Made by a program: the position numbers and the translations under genes. The notes under the pieces are model-generated. The model was not told the DNA's origin, made no database searches, and saw only the letters and a list, made by a program, of their open reading frames with translations. Positions 1-6,518 of a DNA stretch of 15,754 nucleotides are shown here, one piece after another. Numbering within the stretch: position 1 is the stretch's first letter; each line of letters begins with the position of its first letter. Origin of the DNA: Arenicellales bacterium (GTDB lineage: Bacteria; Pseudomonadota; Gammaproteobacteria; Arenicellales; UBA868); NCBI GenBank assembly GCA_028825345.1, contig JAPKAJ010000024.1:1-15754 (forward strand), written 5' to 3'.

Positions 1-1
1 A

Positions 2-454
2 ATGAAAGGCAACGCGCGCAAGGTTCGGCGACTGCATGATGATACGGTGATCGCGGGATTCGCGGGCGGTACTTCGGATGCGTTCACACTGTTCGAACGT
101 TTTGAGGGAAAACTGCAAAAACATCAGGGCAATCTCACTCGTGCTGCGGTTGAGTTGTCCAAGGACTGGCGCACAGATCGTATGCTACGCCGGCTGGAGG
201 CCCTGCTTGCAGTTGCCGACGCATCGGTGTCACTGATTCTTTCGGGTACGGGGGATGTCATAGAGCCTGAGGGCGGGATCATGGCGATAGGTTCTGGCGG
301 CGCCTACGCTAAGGCCGCCGCCCAGGCACTGGTTACGGAGACCGATCTTGATGCTCGCCAGATCGTTGAGAAATCACTAAATATTGCCGCTGGTATCTGC
401 ATCTACACCAACTGCGAACTTACCATTGAAGAACTGGAGATTGCACCGAAGTGA
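2..454 (+). CDS. hslV: ATP-dependent protease subunit HslV (ClpQ), 5'-truncated by window edge
   Basis: HslV is the peptidase of the HslUV (ClpYQ) complex, a cytoplasmic proteasome-like protease in which HslV rings are capped by the HslU ATPase. The visible 150 residues match the family closely from the internal MKGN..KVRRL segment onward. They include VIAGFAGGT near residues 17-25, KDWRTDRMLRRLEALL near 54-69, the IAIGSGG-like segment MAIGSGGAYA near 93-102, and the ending ICIYTN..TIEEL. By comparison with E. coli HslV (about 176 residues), the first ~27 residues, including the N-terminal catalytic threonine, lie before the window, so the ATG at position 2 is an internal methionine and not the start. 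The stop is TGA at 452-454. hslU follows 89 bp downstream on the same strand, the usual arrangement. Identification is firm; only completeness is unknown. Confidence 0.96.
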   Translation: MKGNARKVRRLHDDTVIAGFAGGTSDAFTLFERFEGKLQKHQGNLTRAAVELSKDWRTDRMLRRLEALLAVADASVSLILSGTGDVIEPEGGIMAIGSGGAYAKAAAQALVTETDLDARQIVEKSLNIAAGICIYTNCELTIEELEIAPK

Positions 455-543
455 GTTGGTGTAAGCCACTCTGGACTGACTGTGCCGGGCGCTTTATCTT
501 CCTGCGTTTGTAGACCCAAGAACTTTTCCAACAGAACGATACT

Positions 544-1887
544 ATGTCCGAGATGACGCCCCGGGAGATTGTCGAGGAACTCGACAAGCACATTATTGGT
601 CAGGCACAGGCGAAGCGGGCTGTCGCGATCGCTCTTCGAAATCGCTGGCGGCGGGCTCAGGTGCCAGACGAATTTCTGCGCAATGAGATCACGCCAAAGA
701 ACATATTGATGATAGGCCCTACCGGGGTGGGCAAGACCGAGATTGCCCGGCGTCTGGCACGCCTGGCCCGAGCGCCGTTTATCAAGGTCGAGGCGACCAA
801 GTTCACCGAGGTGGGGTATGTGGGTCGTGAGGTTGATACAATTATTCGTGATCTGGTGGATATGGCGATCAAGATGAGCCGCGAGGAAGCATTGGAGCGT
901 GTACGTCCACGCGCTGAAGATGCTGCCGAGGAGCAGTTGCTGGATCTACTGCTGCCACAGGCCCGCGGTGTTGACTCTGCTGATGACGCTGTAGCCGTTG
1001 ATCAGGAAGAGGGAGCCGGCCGCCAGCGCCTTCGCAAATTGTTGCGTGAAGGCAAGCTGGACGATAAAGAAGTCGAAATTGAAGTTGCGACTCCGACCGT
1101 GGGGGTGGAGATTATGGGTCCGCCAGGAATGGAGCAGATGACTGATCAGTTGCAGGGCATGTTTCAGAATCTGGGTGGTCAGCGCAAGACTGCGCGCAAG
1201 GTCAAGGTGCGCGAAGCATTGCGATTGCTCACCGAAGAAGAGGCCGGCGCACTCGTCAATGACGACGAACTTAAGCACGAAGCACTTGAGCGGGTAGAGC
1301 AGCATGGTATTGTTTTTCTTGACGAGATCGACAAGATTGTCGGCCGCAGCGAGGCCCAGGGTGCCGATGTGTCGCGCGAGGGCGTCCAGCGCGATCTGCT
1401 ACCGCTGATTGAGGGCTGCACCGTCAGTACCCGCAACGGCATGATCAAGACCGATCATATTTTGTTTATTGCCTCGGGGGCTTTTCAGATGAATAAACCC
1501 TCGGATCTAATACCGGAACTGCAGGGTCGCTTGCCAATACGGGTTGAACTCGATGCGCTGGACGCCGGCGATTTTGTCCGCATCCTGACTGAGCCGGATG
1601 CTTCGCTGACCGAGCAGTACGCTGGGCTGATGGCGACCGAAGGGGTCAGCCTGGAGTTTGCGCCGGATGGTGTCGAGCGAATAGCCGAAGTGGCGTGGCA
1701 GGTTAATGAACGGATCGAGAATATTGGCGCACGGCGACTGCATACCGTCATGGAGCGCTTGCTGGAGACGATTTCGTTTGCAGCGGCTGATCGCTCAGGA
1801 CAAGTAGAGTTGGTCGATCGGGACTATGTGGATCAACACCTGGTTGATCTCGCCGCGGATGAGGATCTTTCGCGCTACATTCTCTAG
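544..1887 (+). CDS. hslU: HslUV protease ATPase subunit HslU (ClpY)
   Basis: HslU is the AAA+ unfoldase that recognises substrates, unfolds them with ATP and feeds them into HslV. The 447-residue product is close to the usual length (443 in E. coli) and begins with the family-typical MSEMTPREIV. Visible motifs are Walker A GPTGVGKT at 58-65, the pore-loop GYVG at 91-94, an inserted I-domain of roughly residues 110-240, Walker B IVFLDEID at 256-263, the sensor-1/arginine-finger region near 305-333 (HILFIASGAF, then PELQGRLPIRV), a sensor-2 type GARRLHTVMERLLE at 396-409, and the C-terminal RYIL tail that docks into HslV. The ATG at 544 is fixed by the N-terminal match, although the preceding Shine-Dalgarno is poor. 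It probably forms an operon with hslV. Confidence 0.97.
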   Translation: MSEMTPREIVEELDKHIIGQAQAKRAVAIALRNRWRRAQVPDEFLRNEITPKNILMIGPTGVGKTEIARRLARLARAPFIKVEATKFTEVGYVGREVDTIIRDLVDMAIKMSREEALERVRPRAEDAAEEQLLDLLLPQARGVDSADDAVAVDQEEGAGRQRLRKLLREGKLDDKEVEIEVATPTVGVEIMGPPGMEQMTDQLQGMFQNLGGQRKTARKVKVREALRLLTEEEAGALVNDDELKHEALERVEQHGIVFLDEIDKIVGRSEAQGADVSREGVQRDLLPLIEGCTVSTRNGMIKTDHILFIASGAFQMNKPSDLIPELQGRLPIRVELDALDAGDFVRILTEPDASLTEQYAGLMATEGVSLEFAPDGVERIAEVAWQVNERIENIGARRLHTVMERLLETISFAAADRSGQVELVDRDYVDQHLVDLAADEDLSRYIL

Positions 1888-1955
1888 ATTCTCCAGCGCA
1901 AAAATATGGCGGCAGCCGTATACTGGGTCGTCCACCCTCGCCGGGGAGGACGCGG

Positions 1956-2753
1956 ATGGCGGTACTGCTGATAGATGGACTCAACCTGATACGCCGAATT
2001 CATGCTGGTGTACCGGATGCGGCGAAGGATCGTGACGATGGAGTGCTGACAGCCTGTGTGGCGTCGGCACGCCGGGCTCTGCGTCGGCATCATCCCAGTC
2101 ACGTTATTCTGGTAATGGAAGGCCAAGAGTTGAGTTGGCGTTCCCTGGAGTATCCGGATTACAAAAAGGACCGGGTCGGGATGCCGGAAGATCTTCGAGC
2201 CAATCTGCCGGCCATTCTTGCAGCGCTTGCCGGGATTGGGGTTAATGCCCTGTCTGCAGAAGGCTTTGAAGCGGATGATCTCATCGGCTCGATTGCTGCC
2301 CGTACCGCCACGAAGGGTGTTTCTGTGGTCATTCTGTCCACGGACAAAAGTTTTTGCCAGTTGGTCTGTGACCATATTGCCGTTCACGACCACTTCAATG
2401 ATGTGGCGCACGACAGTCTTTGGATACGTGATCGTTTCGGGGTCGAACCCGTGCAACTGGTCGATCTCTTCAGTCTGGCGGGTGATCCCTCACTGGGGCT
2501 GCCAGGCATTCGTTCGGTCGGGGTGCACACTGCGGCCCGACTGTTGCATGACTACGGTGGCCTTGAGGGCGTAATCAACGCAGCTCCACAGATTGCGGGA
2601 AAACTCGGTGAGAAACTGCGTGCCGGGCTGGACGGTATCGCACTGACCCGCCGGCTCGTCACCTTGCGTCAGGACGTCGACCTCGGGGCCAACCTACATG
2701 ACTTTCGCTGGCTGCCGTCGATGACGCATGATACAAGGGAGAGCTCTTCCTAG
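1956..2753 (+). CDS. xni: Xni/ExoIX-like 5'-3' exonuclease / flap endonuclease family protein
   Basis: This 265-residue protein has the PIN-like fold of the 5'-3' exonuclease family (DNA polymerase I N-terminal domain, T5 FEN, ExoIX), whose members act on branched or flapped DNA. The N-terminus MAVLLIDGLNLIRRIHA strongly resembles E. coli Xni (251 residues). Other visible elements are D7, the arch segment YPDYKKDR at 67-73, the acidic cluster EADD at 105-108, STDK at 128-131, and a helix-3-turn-helix DNA-binding region near 176-195 (AGDPSLGLPGIRSVGVHTA). Two usual metal-ligand positions look changed: the VFD position reads VME near 53-55, and the second aspartate of the GDxxDN motif is Leu180. 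The start is supported by a strong GGGGAGGA at 1943-1950. It lies 68 bp after hslU and may be read through from it; a TATACT at 1919-1924 could be a separate -10 but lacks a good -35. Family assignment is confident, orthology to Xni less so. Confidence 0.75.
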   Translation: MAVLLIDGLNLIRRIHAGVPDAAKDRDDGVLTACVASARRALRRHHPSHVILVMEGQELSWRSLEYPDYKKDRVGMPEDLRANLPAILAALAGIGVNALSAEGFEADDLIGSIAARTATKGVSVVILSTDKSFCQLVCDHIAVHDHFNDVAHDSLWIRDRFGVEPVQLVDLFSLAGDPSLGLPGIRSVGVHTAARLLHDYGGLEGVINAAPQIAGKLGEKLRAGLDGIALTRRLVTLRQDVDLGANLHDFRWLPSMTHDTRESSS

Positions 2754-2811
2754 AACCCAGAGGCTTTGATCCCAGCAAGTGTGAACTGGCTATTCCGGCT
2801 GTGACTATCAG

Positions 2812-3366
2812 TCAGCCTGTCGCCGCAGTTCCCTCAATAACACGTTGTTCTCCCGTCTCGTCAAGGTGCAGGTAGCGCAGGGACATGGTCTGCCCGTCAT
2901 CATGCAGTGTACGTGTATAGGAGAAAAGCTCGAACTCTCCCTGGTCGTTGATCAGCAGGCCGAGAACTTTCATGCTCTCGCCTGCGAACCGGGCCCACAT
3001 GTAGGGGTCGCCCTGCAGCGGGTCGAGTGGTTTCTTGCCACCGAACACGTTAGTCTTTTGCGCCGCTGCATAGATATGGTTACGCTTGGTTGGCACAAAG
3101 TCGATTGTATATCCCTTGCTTTTACCTGTTTTCAGCTTAGTAGTAGACCAGTTGATGTGAAAACCCTTTTTGTGTTTGCTGATATCCACCGAGACCTGCC
3201 GAGTATTGGTATTGTCTGCAGTGTTGTCGACGACCCTGGCGCTACCAGTATAGTGTCCGACAAAGGGGTCAAAGTCAGCGGCCAGGGTGCTCAGGCTGGA
3301 GGCCAGTATCACGGCACCAGCAAGCCATCGCAAAGGGTTGGAAAGCGTGAGGTCTAATGTTTTCAT
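2812..3366 (-). CDS. Predicted exported protein of unknown function
   Basis: I do not recognise this 184-residue protein. The N-terminus looks like a Sec signal peptide: a basic start (MKTL, R13), a hydrophobic core near 14-25, and a likely signal peptidase I site near 27-30 (TLAA before DFDPF). The mature part of about 155 residues starts DFDPFVGHYTGSARV and has alternating polar and hydrophobic stretches, such as VSVDISKHKKGFHINW and FELFSYTRTL, suggesting a beta-rich periplasmic domain, perhaps a small barrel or lipocalin-like fold; that is inference. There is no lipobox and no cysteine. Start ATG at 3366 lies 5 bp after the stop of the small membrane protein gene, so it is probably the last gene of a gltA-ycgL-led unit. 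It converges with the exonuclease gene across a 58-bp gap (2754-2811) in which I see no clear terminator. Confidence 0.7.
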   Translation of the reverse strand: MKTLDLTLSNPLRWLAGAVILASSLSTLAADFDPFVGHYTGSARVVDNTADNTNTRQVSVDISKHKKGFHINWSTTKLKTGKSKGYTIDFVPTKRNHIYAAAQKTNVFGGKKPLDPLQGDPYMWARFAGESMKVLGLLINDQGEFELFSYTRTLHDDGQTMSLRYLHLDETGEQRVIEGTAATG

Positions 3367-3371
3367 GATGT

Positions 3372-3734
3372 TCAGTTTTCCTTTTCCAGAATTTCGATGC
3401 GGTCACTGTCAGCGAGATCTACTGCCAGGCCACCAATGGTGGTAAAGCGCCGACCGTCAACTGCCTTTTTGTAGGCCTGGTAGTTCAAGGTTGTGCCCTG
3501 GCTATCTATCACACGGATATTAATGATGCGGTGCTGTTCTTGCCAGTGCAGGACAAAAACCAGTGCCGATATCGCGATCACCAGTCCCAGCAGAGAGTAG
3601 GCGACCATAGGGGCTGAAATCCCCCCTTTGTCAGGGGCAGGAGCCGCTGACGCCTCGGCAGGCTGGCTCTTGGTTCGAAAGACCAGTGCCACCACCAGTA
3701 TCACGGCAAGGGTAAAAAGGATCTTGGTCAGCAC
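3372..3734 (-). CDS. Small membrane protein of unknown function, two predicted TM helices
   Basis: The 120-residue product has a hydrophobic N-terminal helix at about 4-19 (KILFTLAVILVVALVF), a short Ala/Pro-rich linker, a second helix at about 44-63 (VAYSLLGLVIAISALVFVLH), and a soluble tail of about 57 residues (HRIINIRVIDSQG..TIGGLAVDLADSDRIEIL). The positive residues after helix 1 (RTK) favour a hairpin with both termini on one side, but topology is not settled by eye. No family is recognised. The start codon is GTG at 3734, inside the end of ycgL: the shared bases GTGCTGA give a 7-bp overlap, and no later in-frame Met occurs before residue 43. Overlap with ycgL and the 5-bp gap to the next gene argue for translational coupling and a shared transcript. 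Confidence 0.72.
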   Translation of the reverse strand: MLTKILFTLAVILVVALVFRTKSQPAEASAAPAPDKGGISAPMVAYSLLGLVIAISALVFVLHWQEQHRIINIRVIDSQGTTLNYQAYKKAVDGRRFTTIGGLAVDLADSDRIEILEKEN

Positions 3735-3976
3735 GTGTCGGTCGGAGCCCCCGGGGGCAGCTGCAGGTAGAATCCCCGTGATTCTATGCTGTTCATCACA
3801 GCAGCGGAGTCGGCCGCTGCCAGGTTGACGTGCGGCGTCAGATCCAAATCCATCACCTGCTGTAGCTCTCCGAGCTGGCCCAGCAGCGCTTTGGGAAGCT
3901 CAGTGAGCGCTTCAGCCGAAGCAACATACAGGTAGGTGCCTTGCTTGCGCATGCCTTTGTAGACCACACATTTCAT
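3728..3976 (-). CDS. ycgL: YcgL domain-containing protein
   Basis: This 82-residue protein has the features of the small YcgL family (formerly DUF709): the start MKCVVYKGMRKQGTYLYV resembles the FCVIYRS..QTYLYV of E. coli YcgL, and the end ..RGFYLQLPPGAP matches the conserved GYYLQLPPP. The family folds as a small alpha/beta domain and its biochemical role is not established. In E. coli the annotated N-terminus is longer; here the ATG at 3976 gives the conserved core directly. The gene begins 42 bp after the gltA stop with no terminator visible between them, so it may be transcribed from the gltA promoter. It overlaps the following membrane-protein gene by 7 bp. Confidence 0.88.
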   Translation of the reverse strand: MKCVVYKGMRKQGTYLYVASAEALTELPKALLGQLGELQQVMDLDLTPHVNLAAADSAAVMNSIESRGFYLQLPPGAPTDTC

Positions 3977-4018
3977 TAGCGTTGGTCTCGATCAGGAACA
4001 GTTAATCGGCGCTATGCG

Positions 4019-5413
4019 TCAGTCGTTCTTGTGATTTCCGCCCCATAGCCAGGCCCAGCCCGATCGTTCCTCGGTATGTTCGCGCTGGGAGACTGCAGTA
4101 AACGGGCGCTCTTCTTTGCCGACGTAGAGCTGGCGTGGTCGGCCGATCCGGCTCTCGGAAGATTCCATCATTTCTTTCCAGTGGGAAATCCAGCCTACGG
4201 TGCGGCCGATGGCAAATAGCACCGTAAACATATTGGTCGGGAAACCCAGGGCACGCAGAATGATTCCAGAGTAGAAGTCCACGTTTGGATAAAGCTTCTT
4301 GTCAACGAAATAGGAATCGTTGAGGGCGATCTGCTCAAGCTCTAGGGCCAGGTCCAGCGTTGGGTCTTGGATGCCCAGTTCTTTCAGTACCTCGTGACAG
4401 GTATCACGCATTACTGTGGCCCGCGGGTCGTAGTTCTTATATACCCTATGGCCGAAACCCATCAGTCGAAACCGGTCGTCGGGGTCCTGCGCCTTCTTGA
4501 CGAATTTCTGGATCCGGTCCTTGGTGCCGATCTCCTGAAGCATACTCAATACCGCTTCGTTGGCACCCCCATGAGCGGGGCCCCACAATGAAGCAATGCC
4601 AGCGGCCACGCAGGCAAACGGATTGGCATCCGAGGAGCCAGCCAGGCGCACCGTGGAGGTCGACGCGTTTTGTTCATGATCTGCGTGCAAGATCAGGATG
4701 CGGTTAATAGCGCGAGCCAGCACCGGGTTAACTTGGTAATCCTGGGTCGGCACGCCGAACATCAGCTGGAGCAGGTTTTCCGAGTAGGTGAGGTCGTTAC
4801 TGGGTTGCATGAATGGTTGACCCAGAGAGTATTTAAAGGCGTAGGCGCCGATGGTCGGCATCTTCGCGATCAACCGGTGGGCGGCGGACATGCGCTGCAG
4901 CGGGTCGTTGATATCGGTGCTGTCGTGGTAGAACGCCGATAAGGCGCCAACCACCCCAACCATGATGGCCATCGGGTGGGCGCTGCGCATGAACCCGCTG
5001 TAGAACCGTACCAGTTGTTCGTGCAGCATGGTGTGTCGAGTAATGTCGCCGTCGAACTGCTCCTTTTCTTCTGGAGACGGTAGCTCGCCGTGCAACAGCA
5101 GGTAACAGACATCCATGAAGTCGGTATTCTCGGCGAGATCAGCGATGGCGTAACCGCGGTGCAGTAGGATGCCGGCCTCACCGTCGATATAGGTGATCTC
5201 CGATGAGCACGATGCGGTGGAGGTAAATCCGGGATCATAGGTAAAGGCGCCGGTTTGACTGTAAAGCTTGCGGATGTCGATTACCTTGGGGCCAACGGTG
5301 CCATGCAGGATGGGTAACTCCCAGGACTCACCAGTCTCGTTATCCGTCAGAGTGAATGAGTGGCGTACCGCCTGCGCCAGACCATTATTCTGAGCTTGTG
5401 TCCCTTGCGACAT
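4019..5413 (-). CDS. gltA: Citrate synthase (type II), with C-terminal extension
   Basis: GltA condenses oxaloacetate and acetyl-CoA to citrate, the entry step of the TCA cycle. The 464-residue protein matches the hexameric, NADH-sensitive type of Gram-negative bacteria: an N-terminal small domain (WELPILHGTVGPKVIDIRKL at about 31-50) precedes the all-helical catalytic core. Catalytic residues are visible as H281 (GPAHGGANE), H322 (GFGHRVYK) and D379 (PNVDFYSG). It is longer than the ~427-residue E. coli enzyme. About 12-15 extra residues lie at the N-terminus, and about 26 follow the normal end near RPRQLYVGKEERPF (425-438), including the aromatic run GWAWLWGG at 452-459. The ATG at 5413 has GAGGA 7 bp upstream on the minus strand. 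It reads away from an AT-rich control region and is followed 42 bp later by ycgL. Confidence 0.96.
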   Translation of the reverse strand: MSQGTQAQNNGLAQAVRHSFTLTDNETGESWELPILHGTVGPKVIDIRKLYSQTGAFTYDPGFTSTASCSSEITYIDGEAGILLHRGYAIADLAENTDFMDVCYLLLHGELPSPEEKEQFDGDITRHTMLHEQLVRFYSGFMRSAHPMAIMVGVVGALSAFYHDSTDINDPLQRMSAAHRLIAKMPTIGAYAFKYSLGQPFMQPSNDLTYSENLLQLMFGVPTQDYQVNPVLARAINRILILHADHEQNASTSTVRLAGSSDANPFACVAAGIASLWGPAHGGANEAVLSMLQEIGTKDRIQKFVKKAQDPDDRFRLMGFGHRVYKNYDPRATVMRDTCHEVLKELGIQDPTLDLALELEQIALNDSYFVDKKLYPNVDFYSGIILRALGFPTNMFTVLFAIGRTVGWISHWKEMMESSESRIGRPRQLYVGKEERPFTAVSQREHTEERSGWAWLWGGNHKND

Positions 5414-5658
5414 AACAGCGTCCTCGAATGGGCTAATAATCAGTATTAAACTGATTAATAGTTATGTAAATTAACTTTGTCTATATTTATACGTAATCCC
5501 GATCAAATGATAGTCTTGACAGGGAAAAACAGTGTAAAAAAACTTGTTCGTATCGTCACTTTGTGTAATTTGATTTTTTGATATTTTGTATAAAAAACAA
5601 TTAATTAGCAGCTCTAGGTCGCAGCCTAAAGGCTTGCTGGGAAGGCATTAAAGCCACC
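5414..5658. promoter_or_regulatory. AT-rich divergent control region between gltA and the hydrolase
   Basis: This 245-bp gap separates two divergent genes and must hold the start signals for both, unless the hydrolase is read from elsewhere. By hand count, 5441-5600 contains 41 G or C in 160 bases (about 26%), far below the flanking genes. Candidate elements toward gltA are a weak TTTGAT / TATAGA pair with 16-bp spacing (minus strand, about 5481-5508) and the palindrome at 5437-5457. Toward the hydrolase there is TATAAA at 5589-5594 without a well-spaced -35. A short stem AGCC-TAAA-GGCT lies at 5623-5634 in the probable hydrolase leader. The exact promoters are not certain. Confidence 0.5.
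5437..5457. repeat. Perfect 8-bp inverted repeat upstream of gltA, candidate operator
   Basis: The arms TAATCAGT (5437-5444) and ACTGATTA (5450-5457) are exact reverse complements separated by ATTAA. The element lies 24-44 bp upstream of the gltA ATG, inside the AT-rich intergenic region. Its two-fold symmetry with half-sites about one helical turn apart suits a dimeric repressor or activator. If transcribed it could instead form a short hairpin in the gltA leader. No regulator is identified and the function is inferred. Confidence 0.45.
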
Positions 5659-6513
5659 ATGGACTGTCAGCCGTTTTCTGTCGAAACACCCAGTGCAGGT
5701 ACGATCTGTGGGCTTCGCTGGGGATCGGCTGATGGAATCCCAGTGCTGGCCGCGCATGGCTGGCTGGATAACGCCGCGAGTTTCTTGCCGATTGCGCCTT
5801 ATCTCACCGATCTTAATCTGGTAGCGATCGATCTACCGGGCCATGGTTTTTCACAGCACCGGCCCGAAGGCGCGCGTTACCATTTAATGGACTACCCGCC
5901 AGCTGTGCTCGAGGTCGCTGATGCTCTGGGCTGGAAAGAGCTGGTGCTGTTGGGGCATTCCTTGGGTGGCGCAATCTCAACCACGGTGGCTGTAGCAGCG
6001 CCCACGCGTATTCGGGCAATGGTGCTCATCGAAAACCTCGGCCCAGTGTCCCAAGCGGCCGATGGCGCTCCGGGTCGGCTGCGTGACTCGATCGCAGCTT
6101 ACGCCAAGCTTCGCGATAAGACTCCGGCTCTGTACCCTGACCTTGAGCCGTTAATCATGGCGCGTGCACGACTCGGCAAGATGGGCCACAAAGCCGCACA
6201 AGCTTTGGTGAGTCGCAACCTTGCCAAGGTCGAAGGCGGCTATAGCTGGCGCAGCGACCCACGGCTGCGACTGCCGTCACCTGTATTTCTAACCGAGTCG
6301 CAGGTATTGGCCTACCTCGGCGCCATTGAGACGCCCACCCAGGTGCTGCTCGCCAACGATGGCCTGTTGGCCAAATCTGAAACTTTGACACCTCGCCTTG
6401 CATCACTACAAGCCGCGAGCGTGCAATGGTTGAGCGGAACGCATCACCTGCATATGGATGATCCCGAGCCGGTAGCGACGGCCATTTTGGACTTTCTGTT
6501 AAGGCTTGATTAG
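5659..6513 (+). CDS. Alpha/beta-fold hydrolase, substrate unknown
   Basis: The 284-residue protein is a soluble alpha/beta hydrolase without a signal peptide. Visible elements in order are the oxyanion-hole strand end HGW at 33-35 (AAHGWLDNAASF), the DLPGHGFS segment at 58-65, the nucleophile elbow GHSLGG with Ser101 at 99-104, a cap region around 130-210, the probable acid Asp234 in LLANDG, and the probable catalytic histidine at 262 or 263 in GTHHLHMDDPE. The HGWLDN and HHLHMD patterns recall serine-hydrolase-like (SERHL-type) and general esterase/epoxide-hydrolase relatives. The sequence does not identify the substrate. The start ATG at 5659 has only a distant purine-rich stretch (GGGAAGG near 5639-5645). 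The gene ends 5 bp from the convergent dacB stop, with no room for a separate terminator between them. Confidence 0.87.
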   Translation: MDCQPFSVETPSAGTICGLRWGSADGIPVLAAHGWLDNAASFLPIAPYLTDLNLVAIDLPGHGFSQHRPEGARYHLMDYPPAVLEVADALGWKELVLLGHSLGGAISTTVAVAAPTRIRAMVLIENLGPVSQAADGAPGRLRDSIAAYAKLRDKTPALYPDLEPLIMARARLGKMGHKAAQALVSRNLAKVEGGYSWRSDPRLRLPSPVFLTESQVLAYLGAIETPTQVLLANDGLLAKSETLTPRLASLQAASVQWLSGTHHLHMDDPEPVATAILDFLLRLD

Positions 6514-6518
6514 TTCGA

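Noticed and set aside
1884..2456. 190-residue minus-strand open frame opposite the exonuclease gene
   Set aside because: No motifs and no supporting context; the plus-strand gene has a strong Shine-Dalgarno and conserved motifs.
2845..3357. 170-residue open frame on the plus strand opposite the exported-protein gene
   Set aside because: No recognisable domain or ribosome binding site. The minus-strand frame has a signal peptide and operon-like spacing, so this one is an antisense shadow.
5516..5544. Perfect TTGACA at 5516-5521 as the hydrolase -35
   Set aside because: No acceptable -10 lies 16-18 bp downstream, and it is about 140 bp from the gene start; kept only as part of the AT-rich region.
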